Below are positions 1 to 7,126 of a stretch of 17,399 bases of DNA, piece by piece. The notes beneath the pieces were generated by a model that made no database searches, was not told where the DNA came from, and saw only the letters and a program-made list of their open reading frames with translations. Source of the stretch: Lachnospiraceae bacterium. Its GTDB lineage: Bacteria; Bacillota; Clostridia; Lachnospirales; Lachnospiraceae. Both the position numbers and the translations under genes were made by a program. The DNA lies in the NCBI GenBank assembly GCA_017613225.1, contig JAGAEH010000145.1:1-17399 (forward strand). Direction: 5' to 3'. Positions within the stretch are counted from its first letter, which is position 1, and every line of letters starts with the position of its first letter.

Positions 1-72
1 ATCATTCGTCACACCGATGTACATGACTTTGTCGTTATGATTCGTCAGTATATATACATAATAATCGTTCAT
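1..72 (-). CDS. GIY-YIG nuclease family protein (5' part, runs off the window)
   Basis: Only the first 24 codons are present, from an ATG at 70-72 reading towards the left edge. They translate as MNDYYVYILTNHNDKVMYIG followed by VTND. This is the N-terminus of small stand-alone GIY-YIG endonucleases: the VYI element is at residues 6-8 and the YIG element at 18-20, followed by the usual VTN. Known members are about 80-100 residues with a single GIY-YIG domain that cuts DNA; their cellular role is mostly unknown. An in-frame stop lies three codons upstream, so this ATG is the first possible start. The only Shine-Dalgarno-like stretch (AAAGGA) is about 15 bases upstream, which is too far to be convincing. 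A palindromic repeat begins 32 bases upstream of the start. The family assignment is firm; function and full length cannot be seen. Confidence 0.8.
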   Translation of the reverse strand, partial: MNDYYVYILTNHNDKVMYIGVTND

Positions 73-103
73 TACGTTTTATGATAGTCCTTTCTATGAA
101 TAA

Positions 104-140
104 GATCCTTCGACTCCGCTGCGCTCCGCTCAGGATGACA
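104..140. repeat. Palindromic dispersed repeat, copy R1 (gatccttcga...ctcaggatgac)
   Basis: The element begins gatccttcgactcc and ends ctcaggatgaca. It is nearly identical to the copy at 2858-2894, with differences in the middle. On the other strand it reads gtcatcctgag...gaaggatc, the same ends as the elements at 2813 and 2905. It fills the gap between the MATE stop codon (147-149) and the GIY-YIG gene start (72). Confidence 0.85.
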
Positions 141-146
141 TATGAG

Positions 147-1529
147 TCATGCAGTCGTTTTCTTCGGATAGCCGTGCATCCAGTCGGTCTTAAGGTACAG
201 CCACAGCATGATCACGGCGCTGATGAACCAGGTCAGCGGGAAGGCCCAGTGCACCGCGGTCACGTCGTTGACGAACTGCACGATCACCACGATGTAGGCC
301 ACCCGCAGCGCGCACCAGCAGCCCAGGATCACGTACATGGGGAAGGCGGACTTTCCGGCCCCCCGCAGTACGCCGCTGACGCAGTGGGTGTAGGCGCAGA
401 ACAAAAACAGCGGCGCGCAGATCCTGCCCCGGGCCACGCCGGCGGCGATCACCCCCGGATCGGAGTCGAACAGGGCGATCAGCGCAGGCATGAAAAACGC
501 CATGGTCAGGCCGATGGCCTCGGAGAGCACCGGTCCCGCGATGACGCCCAGGCGGGCGCCTTCTTTCACCCGGTCATAGTTTTTGGCACCGATGTTCTGG
601 CTCACGAAGGTGGCCAGGGTCACGGAAATGCTGCCGATAGGCAGGAAGGCAAAACCTTCCAGGCTGGCAAAGGCGGAGCAGCCCGCCATCACCGTACTGC
701 CAAACACGTTGATGTTGCTCTGGACGATCACGTTGGCCAGGGAATTGATGGAATTCTGGATGCCGGTGGGCACGCCCATCTTCAGGATCAGCCGCAGCGT
801 GGGCACATCCACCCGCAGTTTTTTAATGGAAAGGGTGTACTCCGGCGGACTCTTTTTCATCAGGCGGAAGCAGCTTAGGGAGGCGCTGATGAACTGGGAC
901 ATGATGGTGGCCAGGGCCGCCATCTCCACGCCGCCGCCCATCACCGCCACGAACAGGTAGTCCAGCACGACATTAATGACAGACGATGTGATCAGGTAAT
1001 AGAGCGGGTGTCTGGAATCCCCCACCGCCTGCAGGATGCCGGAAAAGATGTTGTACATGACCATGAAGGTGCCGCCGGCAAAGATCACCCGCAGATAGGC
1101 CGTGGCCAGCCGGATGGTGTCGTCCGGCTGCTGCATCCAGCGCAGGAACACCGGCGCGAAGATCACGCCCACCGCCGTCAGCATCACGCTGGCAGCCAGG
1201 CCCAAAGCCACGGTGGTGTGGATGGACTTTTGCAGGTTCTCCACGTCCTTCGCACCGAAATAGCGGGAAGTCACCACGCCGGCGCCCACGCCCATGCCCA
1301 TGAAAAAGCCTACGATCAGGAATGTCAGGCTGCCGGTGGAGCCCACCGCCGCCAGGGCCGTCTTGCCCAGGGAGCGGCCCACGATCATCGTGTCCGCGGT
1401 ATGATAGAGCTGCTGGAACAGCTGCCCTAAAAAGATGGGAAAGGCAAATGCCAGCATGCGCTTCCAGACGGTGCCTTCCGTGAGGATCACCGCGCCGCTG
1501 GCAGTCCTGTGATTTCTGTCAAATGCCAA
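147..1529 (-). CDS. MATE family efflux transporter
   Basis: A 460-residue polytopic membrane protein, the usual MATE length. MATE proteins export cationic drugs, dyes or metabolites in exchange for Na+ or H+ across the cytoplasmic membrane. Family signs are the N-terminal block GQLFQQLYHTADTMIVGRSL at residues 35-54 (TM1), the mid-protein block around VINVVLDYLFVAVMGGGVEM near 185-205, and repeated hydrophobic segments consistent with about 12 helices in two halves. The start is a TTG: reading leftwards, AGAGGG lies 8 bases before TTG GCA TTT GAC, and no in-frame ATG has a comparable site. The gene follows the MFS gene by 19 bases in the same direction, so the two are probably co-transcribed. 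The substrate cannot be told from sequence. No clear terminator follows; repeat R1 lies directly downstream. Confidence 0.93.
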   Translation of the reverse strand: MAFDRNHRTASGAVILTEGTVWKRMLAFAFPIFLGQLFQQLYHTADTMIVGRSLGKTALAAVGSTGSLTFLIVGFFMGMGVGAGVVTSRYFGAKDVENLQKSIHTTVALGLAASVMLTAVGVIFAPVFLRWMQQPDDTIRLATAYLRVIFAGGTFMVMYNIFSGILQAVGDSRHPLYYLITSSVINVVLDYLFVAVMGGGVEMAALATIMSQFISASLSCFRLMKKSPPEYTLSIKKLRVDVPTLRLILKMGVPTGIQNSINSLANVIVQSNINVFGSTVMAGCSAFASLEGFAFLPIGSISVTLATFVSQNIGAKNYDRVKEGARLGVIAGPVLSEAIGLTMAFFMPALIALFDSDPGVIAAGVARGRICAPLFLFCAYTHCVSGVLRGAGKSAFPMYVILGCWCALRVAYIVVIVQFVNDVTAVHWAFPLTWFISAVIMLWLYLKTDWMHGYPKKTTA

Positions 1530-1548
1530 AATAGAAGCCCTCTAAAAC

Positions 1549-2703
1549 TCAGTCGAACAGGGTCTCCGTCCCGGAGGCCGTAGGGATCTTAAACAGCCGG
1601 GCGATGATCCCGCCCGTAACGGCGATGCCGATCAGCATCAGGTACATGCCCTCATAGGAGAAGGTGTCGATGATCCGTCCGCCCACCACCTGCATCACCA
1701 CGGTGACCAGATTCTTGGGGACGGCATAGCAGAGCGTCAGCGCCGAAAGCACGTACTCCGGCTTCACGATGCTGCCGATGACCTTCAGGTTGGCCATCAC
1801 CATGATCATGGTGGTAGAGGAGCGCAGCAGCACGGAAGCCACTGCCCGGACGGCCGTGACCGGCACCAGCACGTAGGTGCCGAACTGCAGGATCTGCATC
1901 AAAAACACCAGTGTGATCAGGGTAGCGTTGCTCATGCGGTTGATGAAACGCTTGGCGGACCAGAGGACCGGCAGTTCCATTAAGGTGGCCAGCAGCAGGA
2001 TCAGGCCGTAGGTGGATTCGGACACGCCGCTGGAGGTGTAGAATATGGGTAAAAACGTGATGTTCAGATTGCAGTTGACGTAGAACAGGGCCAGCACCAG
2101 CATGTATTTCCACAGCATGCCGTTGCCGAAAACTTCTTTGCCGTACTTCTTCTTTTCCCGCTTCAGGCCCTCGCCCACGCCCTTGGAGCAGAGCATGCAC
2201 ACGATGGCCGAGGCCGTAAAGATGATGTAGAGCCAGTAGAGCATCATGGGGGAGATGTGTTCGTAGACCAAACCGCAGATCTGGGCGCCGATGGCAAAGC
2301 CGATGGTCCCGCCGCCCCTCAGGGCCCGGTAGGGATGAGGCGCTTCCACAGCCAGCCGGTCCAGGTAGGGCTCCACGGAATAGAACAGGCCCATGGTAAA
2401 GCCGTACAGCAGCACCATCATGATGTAGGCGTCCATGAAGGCGAACACGAAGCCCGTCACGCCGGAGATCCCCAGGGTGAGGGCCGTGGCCACTTTGCTG
2501 CTTATCATCTCCTGGGCGGCTCCCACGACGGGCTGCAGGATCATGGAAAAGACCGTGGCGGCAGAGACCACCACGCCGATCTGCTCGGCGGTCAGTCCCT
2601 TGTCCTTCAGATATTTGGAAATGAGGACGATGATCATCGCCATCGCCAGATAATAGCCCGCAAAGACCCAGATATATTTGAAACGGTCCAGATATTTTTT
2701 CAA
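1549..2703 (-). CDS. MFS transporter (MFS_1-like / LacY-type fold)
   Basis: Major facilitator superfamily permease of about 384 residues with roughly 12 hydrophobic helices. The block GGGTIGFAIGAQICGLVYEH matches the helix 4-5 region of the MFS_1-like group, where 'lWGSIGFaiG' is typical. An open frame continues upstream to 2850, but its first 47 codons are translated repeat sequence and are unlikely to be protein. Within the gene-proper region GGGAG lies only 1 base before a GTG (2709) but 6 bases before a TTG (2703), so the TTG start is preferred, giving MKKYLDRFKYIW. The gene is first of a two-gene operon with the MATE transporter. Two exporters of different superfamilies together suggest export of a toxic compound or metabolite, but the substrate is unknown. 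No regulator gene is adjacent. Confidence 0.88.
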   Translation of the reverse strand: MKKYLDRFKYIWVFAGYYLAMAMIIVLISKYLKDKGLTAEQIGVVVSAATVFSMILQPVVGAAQEMISSKVATALTLGISGVTGFVFAFMDAYIMMVLLYGFTMGLFYSVEPYLDRLAVEAPHPYRALRGGGTIGFAIGAQICGLVYEHISPMMLYWLYIIFTASAIVCMLCSKGVGEGLKREKKKYGKEVFGNGMLWKYMLVLALFYVNCNLNITFLPIFYTSSGVSESTYGLILLLATLMELPVLWSAKRFINRMSNATLITLVFLMQILQFGTYVLVPVTAVRAVASVLLRSSTTMIMVMANLKVIGSIVKPEYVLSALTLCYAVPKNLVTVVMQVVGGRIIDTFSYEGMYLMLIGIAVTGGIIARLFKIPTASGTETLFD

Positions 2704-2731
2704 ATCCACTCTCCCAAAAGCCGCTTCTTCA

Positions 2732-2760
2732 TTTCTACCGCAGAACAGGCCCGGTTGCAA
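2732..2760 (-). promoter_or_regulatory. Possible promoter of the MFS-MATE operon
   Basis: Reading leftwards, TTGCAA (2755-2760) is followed after 17 bases by TAGAAA (2732-2737). Each hexamer matches consensus at 4 of 6 positions. It lies about 30 bases upstream of the TTG start, between the gene and the repeat cluster. The match is modest. Confidence 0.35.
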
Positions 2761-2776
2761 GTCAAACCTGCGTACT

Positions 2777-2799
2777 GTCATCCTGAGGGGCTGCACTTC
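2777..2799. repeat. Degenerate copy of the gtcatcctgag repeat
   Basis: Begins gtcatcctgagggg exactly like the copies at 2813 and 2905, then diverges (ctgcacttc). It looks like a decayed or truncated element that keeps one end only. Confidence 0.6.
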
Positions 2800-2812
2800 A
2801 CCCAGACCGTCT

Positions 2813-2857
2813 GTCATCCTGAGGGGCACCGCCCCGAAGGATCCCTTCACTCTTTCA
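2813..2857. repeat. Dispersed repeat with GGGGC-ACC-GCCCC core, copy R3a
   Basis: Reads gtcatcctgag, a ggggcaccgcccc core that can form a 5-bp stem with a 3-base loop, gaaggatc, and then ccttcactctttcag. It is nearly identical to 2905-2950, with a single t/c difference seen in the tail. It abuts R2 in inverted orientation. Confidence 0.85.
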
Positions 2858-2894
2858 GATCCTTCGACTCCGCTTCGCTTCGCTCAGGATGACA
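2858..2894. repeat. Palindromic dispersed repeat, copy R2
   Basis: Begins gatccttcgactccg and ends ctcaggatgaca, the same element as 104-140 with a slightly different middle (cttcgcttcg in place of ctgcgctccg). On the other strand its ends are gtcatcctgag and gaaggatc, identical to the ends of R3a and R3b, but the middle is quite different. R3a and R2 are head to head and could fold into a large hairpin. Confidence 0.85.
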
Positions 2895-2904
2895 AGGCTT
2901 CCAT

Positions 2905-2950
2905 GTCATCCTGAGGGGCACCGCCCCGAAGGATCCCTTCACTCTCTCAG
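2905..2950. repeat. Dispersed repeat R3b, overlapping the 3' end of the GTPase-NYN gene
   Basis: Nearly identical to 2813-2857, including the tail cttcactctctcag. The tail covers the stop codon (2939-2941) and the last codons of the GTPase-NYN gene, so the repeat supplies that gene's C-terminal end. Confidence 0.85.
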
Positions 2951-5560
2951 CAGTTCCACAATCTTTTCAAAGGGCATGTTCTTTCCCTTCTGCAGTTTTT
3001 CGCAGGCCTCCCGGATCTGGTTCCCGGCGCGGCCCACCACCTCCCGCAGTTCCGCCGCGGACATGCGGACGGCGCCGCTGCCGAAGATGATCACCTGCTC
3101 GATGGCGTCGGAGGTGGCCACGGTGACCTTGCCTTTTTTGCTGAGCTCGTGGGCGGTCTTTTCGATGTACTGATCCGCCGTCTCCGCCTCTCTGGTGTAG
3201 ACAATGTCGATGCCTCCCTGCCGCAGCACTTCCTCCCGGTGGCCCGCCAGGCGGTAGGCGTCGAAGACCAGGATGATCTCCTGCTCCGTGACGCCCCGGT
3301 AGTTGGACAGGATGCCCGTGAGCATGTCCCTGGCGCCGTCGATGCTGGCCTGGGCCAGTTCCTTTAATTCGTCCCAGGCGAAGATGATGTTGTAGCCGTC
3401 CACCAGCAGGTACTCGGTGCGCTTGTCGGCTTTTTTATTCGGTTTATAGACGTAGGGCTTGTCCGGCTTGCGGAAGATCTCTCCCACAGCGCCGGGCTTG
3501 CGCTTCTTTTCCTCCCCGTAGGTGCGGCGGAAGATCTCCTCCAGTTCCTTGTCCAGGGCCGCTCCAGAAGGCGCGGCTTTGCGTGACGGAGCCAGGGCCG
3601 CCGTGTTGGCCAGCCGCATGGGCCGGTGCTTTAACACGCCGGTATCCACGTGCATGTAGTCCTTCACCCGGTTCCACTCCACCGGGAAGCCCGCGCCGTG
3701 AGCGCAGAAGACGGAATAGGAAGGGTTGGCCAGATCCCCGTCCGGATCATAGCCGCTCTCCGCGATCACTTCCTCCGCGTTGTGGCAGGTGCCGTAGCCC
3801 GCGGGCCGGAAAGAAATGCGGCCTTCACCCGCCGTATAAGCCGCCACTTCCGTGGCGTAGTGGCCGATGGCGGACACCGGCGCCCGGCCGGTCAGCACCG
3901 TCTGCCCCTCCAGGGTCTCCGTGTTCTCGATGCTGCCGCTCATCAGGCCGATGTCGCTCATGGCCCGCCCCAGTTTTTCCGTGGGAAGGCTCAGTTCAAA
4001 GGCATAGTAGGGCTCCAGCAGCAGGCTCTTCGCCTGCATCAGGCCCTGGCGCACCGCCCGGTAGGTGGATTCGCGGAAGTCACCGCCTTCCGTATGTTTT
4101 TCGTGGGCGCGGCCGCCCACCAGGGTGATCTTCATATCCGTGATCGGCGCGCCGGTCAGCACGCCTTTGTGCTCTTTTTCCAGAAGATGGGTCACCACCA
4201 GCCGCTGCCAGTTCTTGTCCAGCACTTCGGTGCGGCAGGCGGTGTCGATGATGATCCCCTCGCCCCGGGGCAGAGGCTCCATCAGCAGATGCACCTCCGC
4301 GTAGTGGCGCAGGGGTTCGTAGTGGCCCACGCCTTCCACCGTATTTTCGATGGTCTCCCGGTACACCACGCTGCCCTTGCCGAAATCCACCGGGGTGCCG
4401 AAGCGCTCTTCGATGACGGTCTTTAAGACCTCCAGCTGGATCTCCCCCATCACCTTGCATTCGATGCTTTTTAAAGCCTCGTTCCAGCTGACGGAGAGCT
4501 CCGGCTCCTCCTCCGAAAGCTCCAGCAGGTTCCTGTACATCACATGGGGGTCGATGCCCGGCGCCGTCCGCAGCTGATATTTGAGCACCGGCACCAGCTG
4601 GGGCGTCACGGAGGTGTCCTCCGCCCCCAGGCCCTCGCCGGCGTAGGTGTGCTCCGGTCCCGTCACGGCGCAGACGGTGCCCGCCGGCACCTGGGTCACG
4701 GTGGTGTAGCTGCTGCCGGAATAGACCCGGATCTGGTCGATCTTTTCCGTAAAACCCCGGTCGGGGCCCGTGGCGATCAGTTCCTTGGCCTTCAGACTGC
4801 CGCCGGTCACCTTCAGATGGGTCAGGCGGTTGCCGTCCTTGTCTCTTGTGATCTTGTACACCCTGGCAGCGAACTCCTCCGGGTACTCCGGCACCGGCGC
4901 GAAGCGGGCCAGAAACTGCAGCAGCTCCTCCACGCCCCGGTCCTTTAAGGCCGAGCCGAACAGCACCGGGAACAGGCGGCGCCGGGCGATGAGCCAAGTG
5001 ATGATCTCGTCCGGGATCGTGCCCGTCTCCAGATAGTCCTCCAGAATGCGCTCGTCGCAGAGGGAGGCCTCCTCGTAAAAGTCCTCCGCCTGCACGTCCG
5101 CCACCCGGTCGCCGAACTCCTTTTTGAGCTTCTTCATCACCAGGCCGCGGTCCGTGCCGGGCATGTCCATCTTGTTGACGAAGACGAACACCGGCACACT
5201 GTATTTCATGAACAGCTGCCACAGGGTGCGGGTGTGGCTCTGGACGCCGTCCGAGCCGCTGATCACCAGGATCACCGCGTCCAGCACCGGCAGCACCCGC
5301 TCGGCCTCCGCCGAAAAGTCCACGTGGCCCGGCGTGTCCAGCAGGGTCACCTCCAGGTCCCCCAGCGTGAAGGAGGCACTCACCGAAAAGATGGTGATGC
5401 CCCGCTCCATCTCGATCCGGTTGTTGTCGAAATAGGTGTCCCCGTGGTCCACGCGGCCCATGCGGCGCAGCACACCCATCCGGTAGAGGATGTTCTCCGC
5501 CAGAGTGGTCTTGCCCGCGTCCACGTGGGCGAATATGCCGATGCTGAGCCGCTTATTCAT
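2939..5560 (-). CDS. TetM-like/EF-G-like translational GTPase fused to a C-terminal YacP/Rae1-type NYN nuclease domain
   Basis: An 873-residue fusion. Residues 1 to about 620 are a ribosome-binding GTPase of the TetM/EF-G type: P-loop AHVDAGKTT (11-19), switch RGIT (53-56), DTPGH (75-79), NKMD (129-132), then EF-G-like domains II-V. Residues about 625-714 are a basic linker. Residues 715-873 are an NYN domain with DGYN (721-724), FDAY (766-769), ETAD (793-796) and TSD (816-818), the acidic set expected for a metal-dependent RNase. Known Tet(M)/Tet(O) proteins are about 640 residues and end before any such domain. The domain-IV loop that displaces tetracycline (SPVSTPADF in Tet(M)/Tet(O)) is replaced by HEKHTEGGDFREST (486-499), so drug resistance should not be assumed. 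The stand-alone NYN relative in Bacillus subtilis, Rae1 (YacP), cleaves mRNA in the ribosomal A site. The inferred role is ribosome-associated mRNA cleavage or rescue. The ATG at 5560 is chosen over upstream codons because homology starts there and the promoter lies immediately before it. Confidence 0.9.
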   Translation of the reverse strand: MNKRLSIGIFAHVDAGKTTLAENILYRMGVLRRMGRVDHGDTYFDNNRIEMERGITIFSVSASFTLGDLEVTLLDTPGHVDFSAEAERVLPVLDAVILVISGSDGVQSHTRTLWQLFMKYSVPVFVFVNKMDMPGTDRGLVMKKLKKEFGDRVADVQAEDFYEEASLCDERILEDYLETGTIPDEIITWLIARRRLFPVLFGSALKDRGVEELLQFLARFAPVPEYPEEFAARVYKITRDKDGNRLTHLKVTGGSLKAKELIATGPDRGFTEKIDQIRVYSGSSYTTVTQVPAGTVCAVTGPEHTYAGEGLGAEDTSVTPQLVPVLKYQLRTAPGIDPHVMYRNLLELSEEEPELSVSWNEALKSIECKVMGEIQLEVLKTVIEERFGTPVDFGKGSVVYRETIENTVEGVGHYEPLRHYAEVHLLMEPLPRGEGIIIDTACRTEVLDKNWQRLVVTHLLEKEHKGVLTGAPITDMKITLVGGRAHEKHTEGGDFRESTYRAVRQGLMQAKSLLLEPYYAFELSLPTEKLGRAMSDIGLMSGSIENTETLEGQTVLTGRAPVSAIGHYATEVAAYTAGEGRISFRPAGYGTCHNAEEVIAESGYDPDGDLANPSYSVFCAHGAGFPVEWNRVKDYMHVDTGVLKHRPMRLANTAALAPSRKAAPSGAALDKELEEIFRRTYGEEKKRKPGAVGEIFRKPDKPYVYKPNKKADKRTEYLLVDGYNIIFAWDELKELAQASIDGARDMLTGILSNYRGVTEQEIILVFDAYRLAGHREEVLRQGGIDIVYTREAETADQYIEKTAHELSKKGKVTVATSDAIEQVIIFGSGAVRMSAAELREVVGRAGNQIREACEKLQKGKNMPFEKIVELLRE

Positions 5561-5566
5561 GGCCTT

Positions 5567-5595
5567 ATTATAATAGATGGCAGGAGGTTTGACAA
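5567..5595 (-). promoter_or_regulatory. Promoter of the GTPase-NYN gene, predicted leaderless
   Basis: Reading leftwards, TTGTCA (5590-5595), a 17-base spacer and a perfect TATAAT (5567-5572). Only six bases (AAGGCC) separate the -10 box from the ATG, so the usual start distance of about 7 bases places transcription at the A of the start codon. There is no room for a Shine-Dalgarno sequence in such a transcript. Confidence 0.75.
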
Positions 5596-5639
5596 ATGCT
5601 CTCTGCCGAACGGGAGAATACAGGGAGAACACACAGGGG

Positions 5640-5703
5640 GAACACACAGGGACGGTCCTTTTGTGTTAGCGCGCGAACACAAAAGGACCGTCCCTGTGTG
5701 TTC
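5640..5703. repeat. REP-like perfect inverted repeat A (28-bp arms, 8-base loop)
   Basis: Arms 5640-5667 and 5676-5703 are exact reverse complements around the loop agcgcgcg. Each arm contains the core GGGACGGTCCT flanked by aacaca and its complement tgtgtt, so the word occurs four times. A partial direct copy of the outer end (gaacacacaggg) lies at 5627-5638. It starts 8 bases past the stop codon of the sigma-partner gene. No T-tract follows on either strand, so it is not a standard terminator. The core matches the inverted repeat at 17164-17229. Confidence 0.9.
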
Positions 5704-5711
5704 TATACCCT

Positions 5712-7064
5712 TTACTGCACCAGCTGGAATCCTTCCGCCGGGCTGCCTACCAGGCGGTAGGTCCTGGCCGTTCCGGGCAGGGCCGGGATCCGGATCCTGT
5801 CGGGCAGCTCGTATTCCTTTCCGTCCGCTGTATGGAGCGTGAAGGCCAGCTCCAACGTGGCGTTCTCATCCCACGATCCGCCGAAATCCATTTTTCCCGC
5901 ACTGACCCAGAAATCCTTCCCGAAGCCGATGGGGCTCTCATCGGCATTCATTCCGTATCCGTCCGACATCTTCTGGCCGTCTTTATAGCAGGAAACGCCG
6001 ATCCCCTTCAGATCCGACTCACTCATGTTGACGATCTTGACCCAGACGTCGTCCTGGGCCTCGCCGTCCACAGGCTCCATCATCGCGAAGTCCCTGTTCA
6101 TCCCGACCTTTTCCAGAAAGCGGTCCAGGGCGCGGATGTCGCTTCCGCAGATCTTGACGTCCTCTCCGAACAGGGCGTCCGCGTCCTCCTGCGTGACCTG
6201 CAGGGAGCGCTGCTCCCCGGCCGCGGTCCTGTAGGTGAAGGTCACATGGTCCAGATTCCCGGTCAGCGCGATCATCACCAGACCGAAGGCCTCCATGTCC
6301 TGTTCCTTCTGCGCCAGCGAAGTCTCGGGGATGGCCATCGCCAGGTCGATCTTCCAGCCGTAGGGCTCTTTCGCAGTCTCCAGTTCGTTCGTATACGGTC
6401 CCAGGAAAGCGCCCAGACTCATGGCGTCAGCCAGTCTGGAGTTGGCAGGCATGTCGCCGATATAGTCGTGGCGCGCCGCGAACAGGTCCGAAGCCAGAGG
6501 CGAGACCGTGGCGCCGTCCGCCCAGATGGTCCGATTGCCGATGCGGACTTCGCGGATCGGCTCCTTCGCGATGTATTCGCCCTGCCTGCTGCCTTTATAG
6601 AGCCCCACCAGCACGGCCCGGGCCTTGACGGTGACCACGCCGTCCTCTTCTTCATAGGTCAGCTTCGTGATGGCGGAGGCGCTGTCCATGGGGACCGCGT
6701 TGAAGGTCATCATGTTGCCTTCGATGATCAGATCCATGGGATACCAGTTGGTGAAGTTCCCGTCCCCGATCATGAATACCCTCACTGCCAGCACGCTGAC
6801 AGCCAGTACCAGGGCGCCTACGATGCTCCAGGCGACGATCTTGCGGTTGCGCTTCTTATTCTTTTTAAGATAGTCGATCTCCTTCTTTTCCTGCTCTTCC
6901 CAGTCCATCCCGGCCTCCGGGACGCACATGGAGTTGTAGGCCGCCCGGCAGCTTTCGCAGTTCTTCAGGTGTTCTTTGATCAGCTCGCTGGTGGTCCCGC
7001 TGGTCAGTTTGTCGATATAGGAAGGAAGCAAGTCCTTTATCACTTCACAAGGCAGTTTGTTCAT
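5712..7064 (-). CDS. Membrane-anchored zinc-finger anti-sigma-like protein, partner of the adjacent ECF sigma factor
   Basis: A 450-residue protein. The N-terminal cytoplasmic part has a zf-HC2 anti-sigma signature with C6 and the H32-x3-C36-x2-C39 motif. A basic stretch (67-75) precedes one membrane helix at about 76-98. The remaining 350 residues would lie outside the cell and are not recognised as a known domain. Zinc-binding anti-sigma (ZAS) proteins hold their ECF sigma factor at the membrane until a signal releases it. The ATG at 7064 has an excellent site (GGAAAGGAG, 7 bases). The open frame runs further upstream to 7427, but that part overlaps the sigma gene in another frame and is not coding. 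The gene lies 62 bases downstream of the sigma gene in the same direction. The extracytoplasmic region is long for the class and may sense the signal. Confidence 0.82.
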   Translation of the reverse strand: MNKLPCEVIKDLLPSYIDKLTSGTTSELIKEHLKNCESCRAAYNSMCVPEAGMDWEEQEKKEIDYLKKNKKRNRKIVAWSIVGALVLAVSVLAVRVFMIGDGNFTNWYPMDLIIEGNMMTFNAVPMDSASAITKLTYEEEDGVVTVKARAVLVGLYKGSRQGEYIAKEPIREVRIGNRTIWADGATVSPLASDLFAARHDYIGDMPANSRLADAMSLGAFLGPYTNELETAKEPYGWKIDLAMAIPETSLAQKEQDMEAFGLVMIALTGNLDHVTFTYRTAAGEQRSLQVTQEDADALFGEDVKICGSDIRALDRFLEKVGMNRDFAMMEPVDGEAQDDVWVKIVNMSESDLKGIGVSCYKDGQKMSDGYGMNADESPIGFGKDFWVSAGKMDFGGSWDENATLELAFTLHTADGKEYELPDRIRIPALPGTARTYRLVGSPAEGFQLVQ

Positions 7065-7126
7065 TTTTGATCTCCTTTCCACTTGGATGGTCTTTGCTGA
7101 ATCCGGCTTCATGCCCCGCGTTTCCG

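Noticed and set aside
2704..2850. N-terminal extension of the MFS protein up to 2850
   Set aside because: These codons are translated repeat sequence (R3a and the degenerate copy) and lie upstream of the likely promoter.
2777..2950. CRISPR array
   Set aside because: The repeats are irregularly spaced, in both orientations, without unique spacers of constant length and without cas genes.
4080..5222. A 380-residue open frame on the minus strand inside the GTPase gene
   Set aside because: It is a GC-rich shadow frame, low in complexity, within a confidently assigned gene.
2939..5560. Naming the GTPase gene as a tetracycline resistance determinant (tetM/tetW/tetO)
   Set aside because: The protein is far longer, carries an NYN nuclease domain and lacks the SPVSTPADF loop of Tet(M)/Tet(O); there is also no leader-peptide attenuator.
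5640..5703. Ordinary rho-independent terminator
   Set aside because: Neither strand has a T-tract after the stem, and the 28-bp arms with internal symmetry fit a REP-like element better, although some termination activity is possible.
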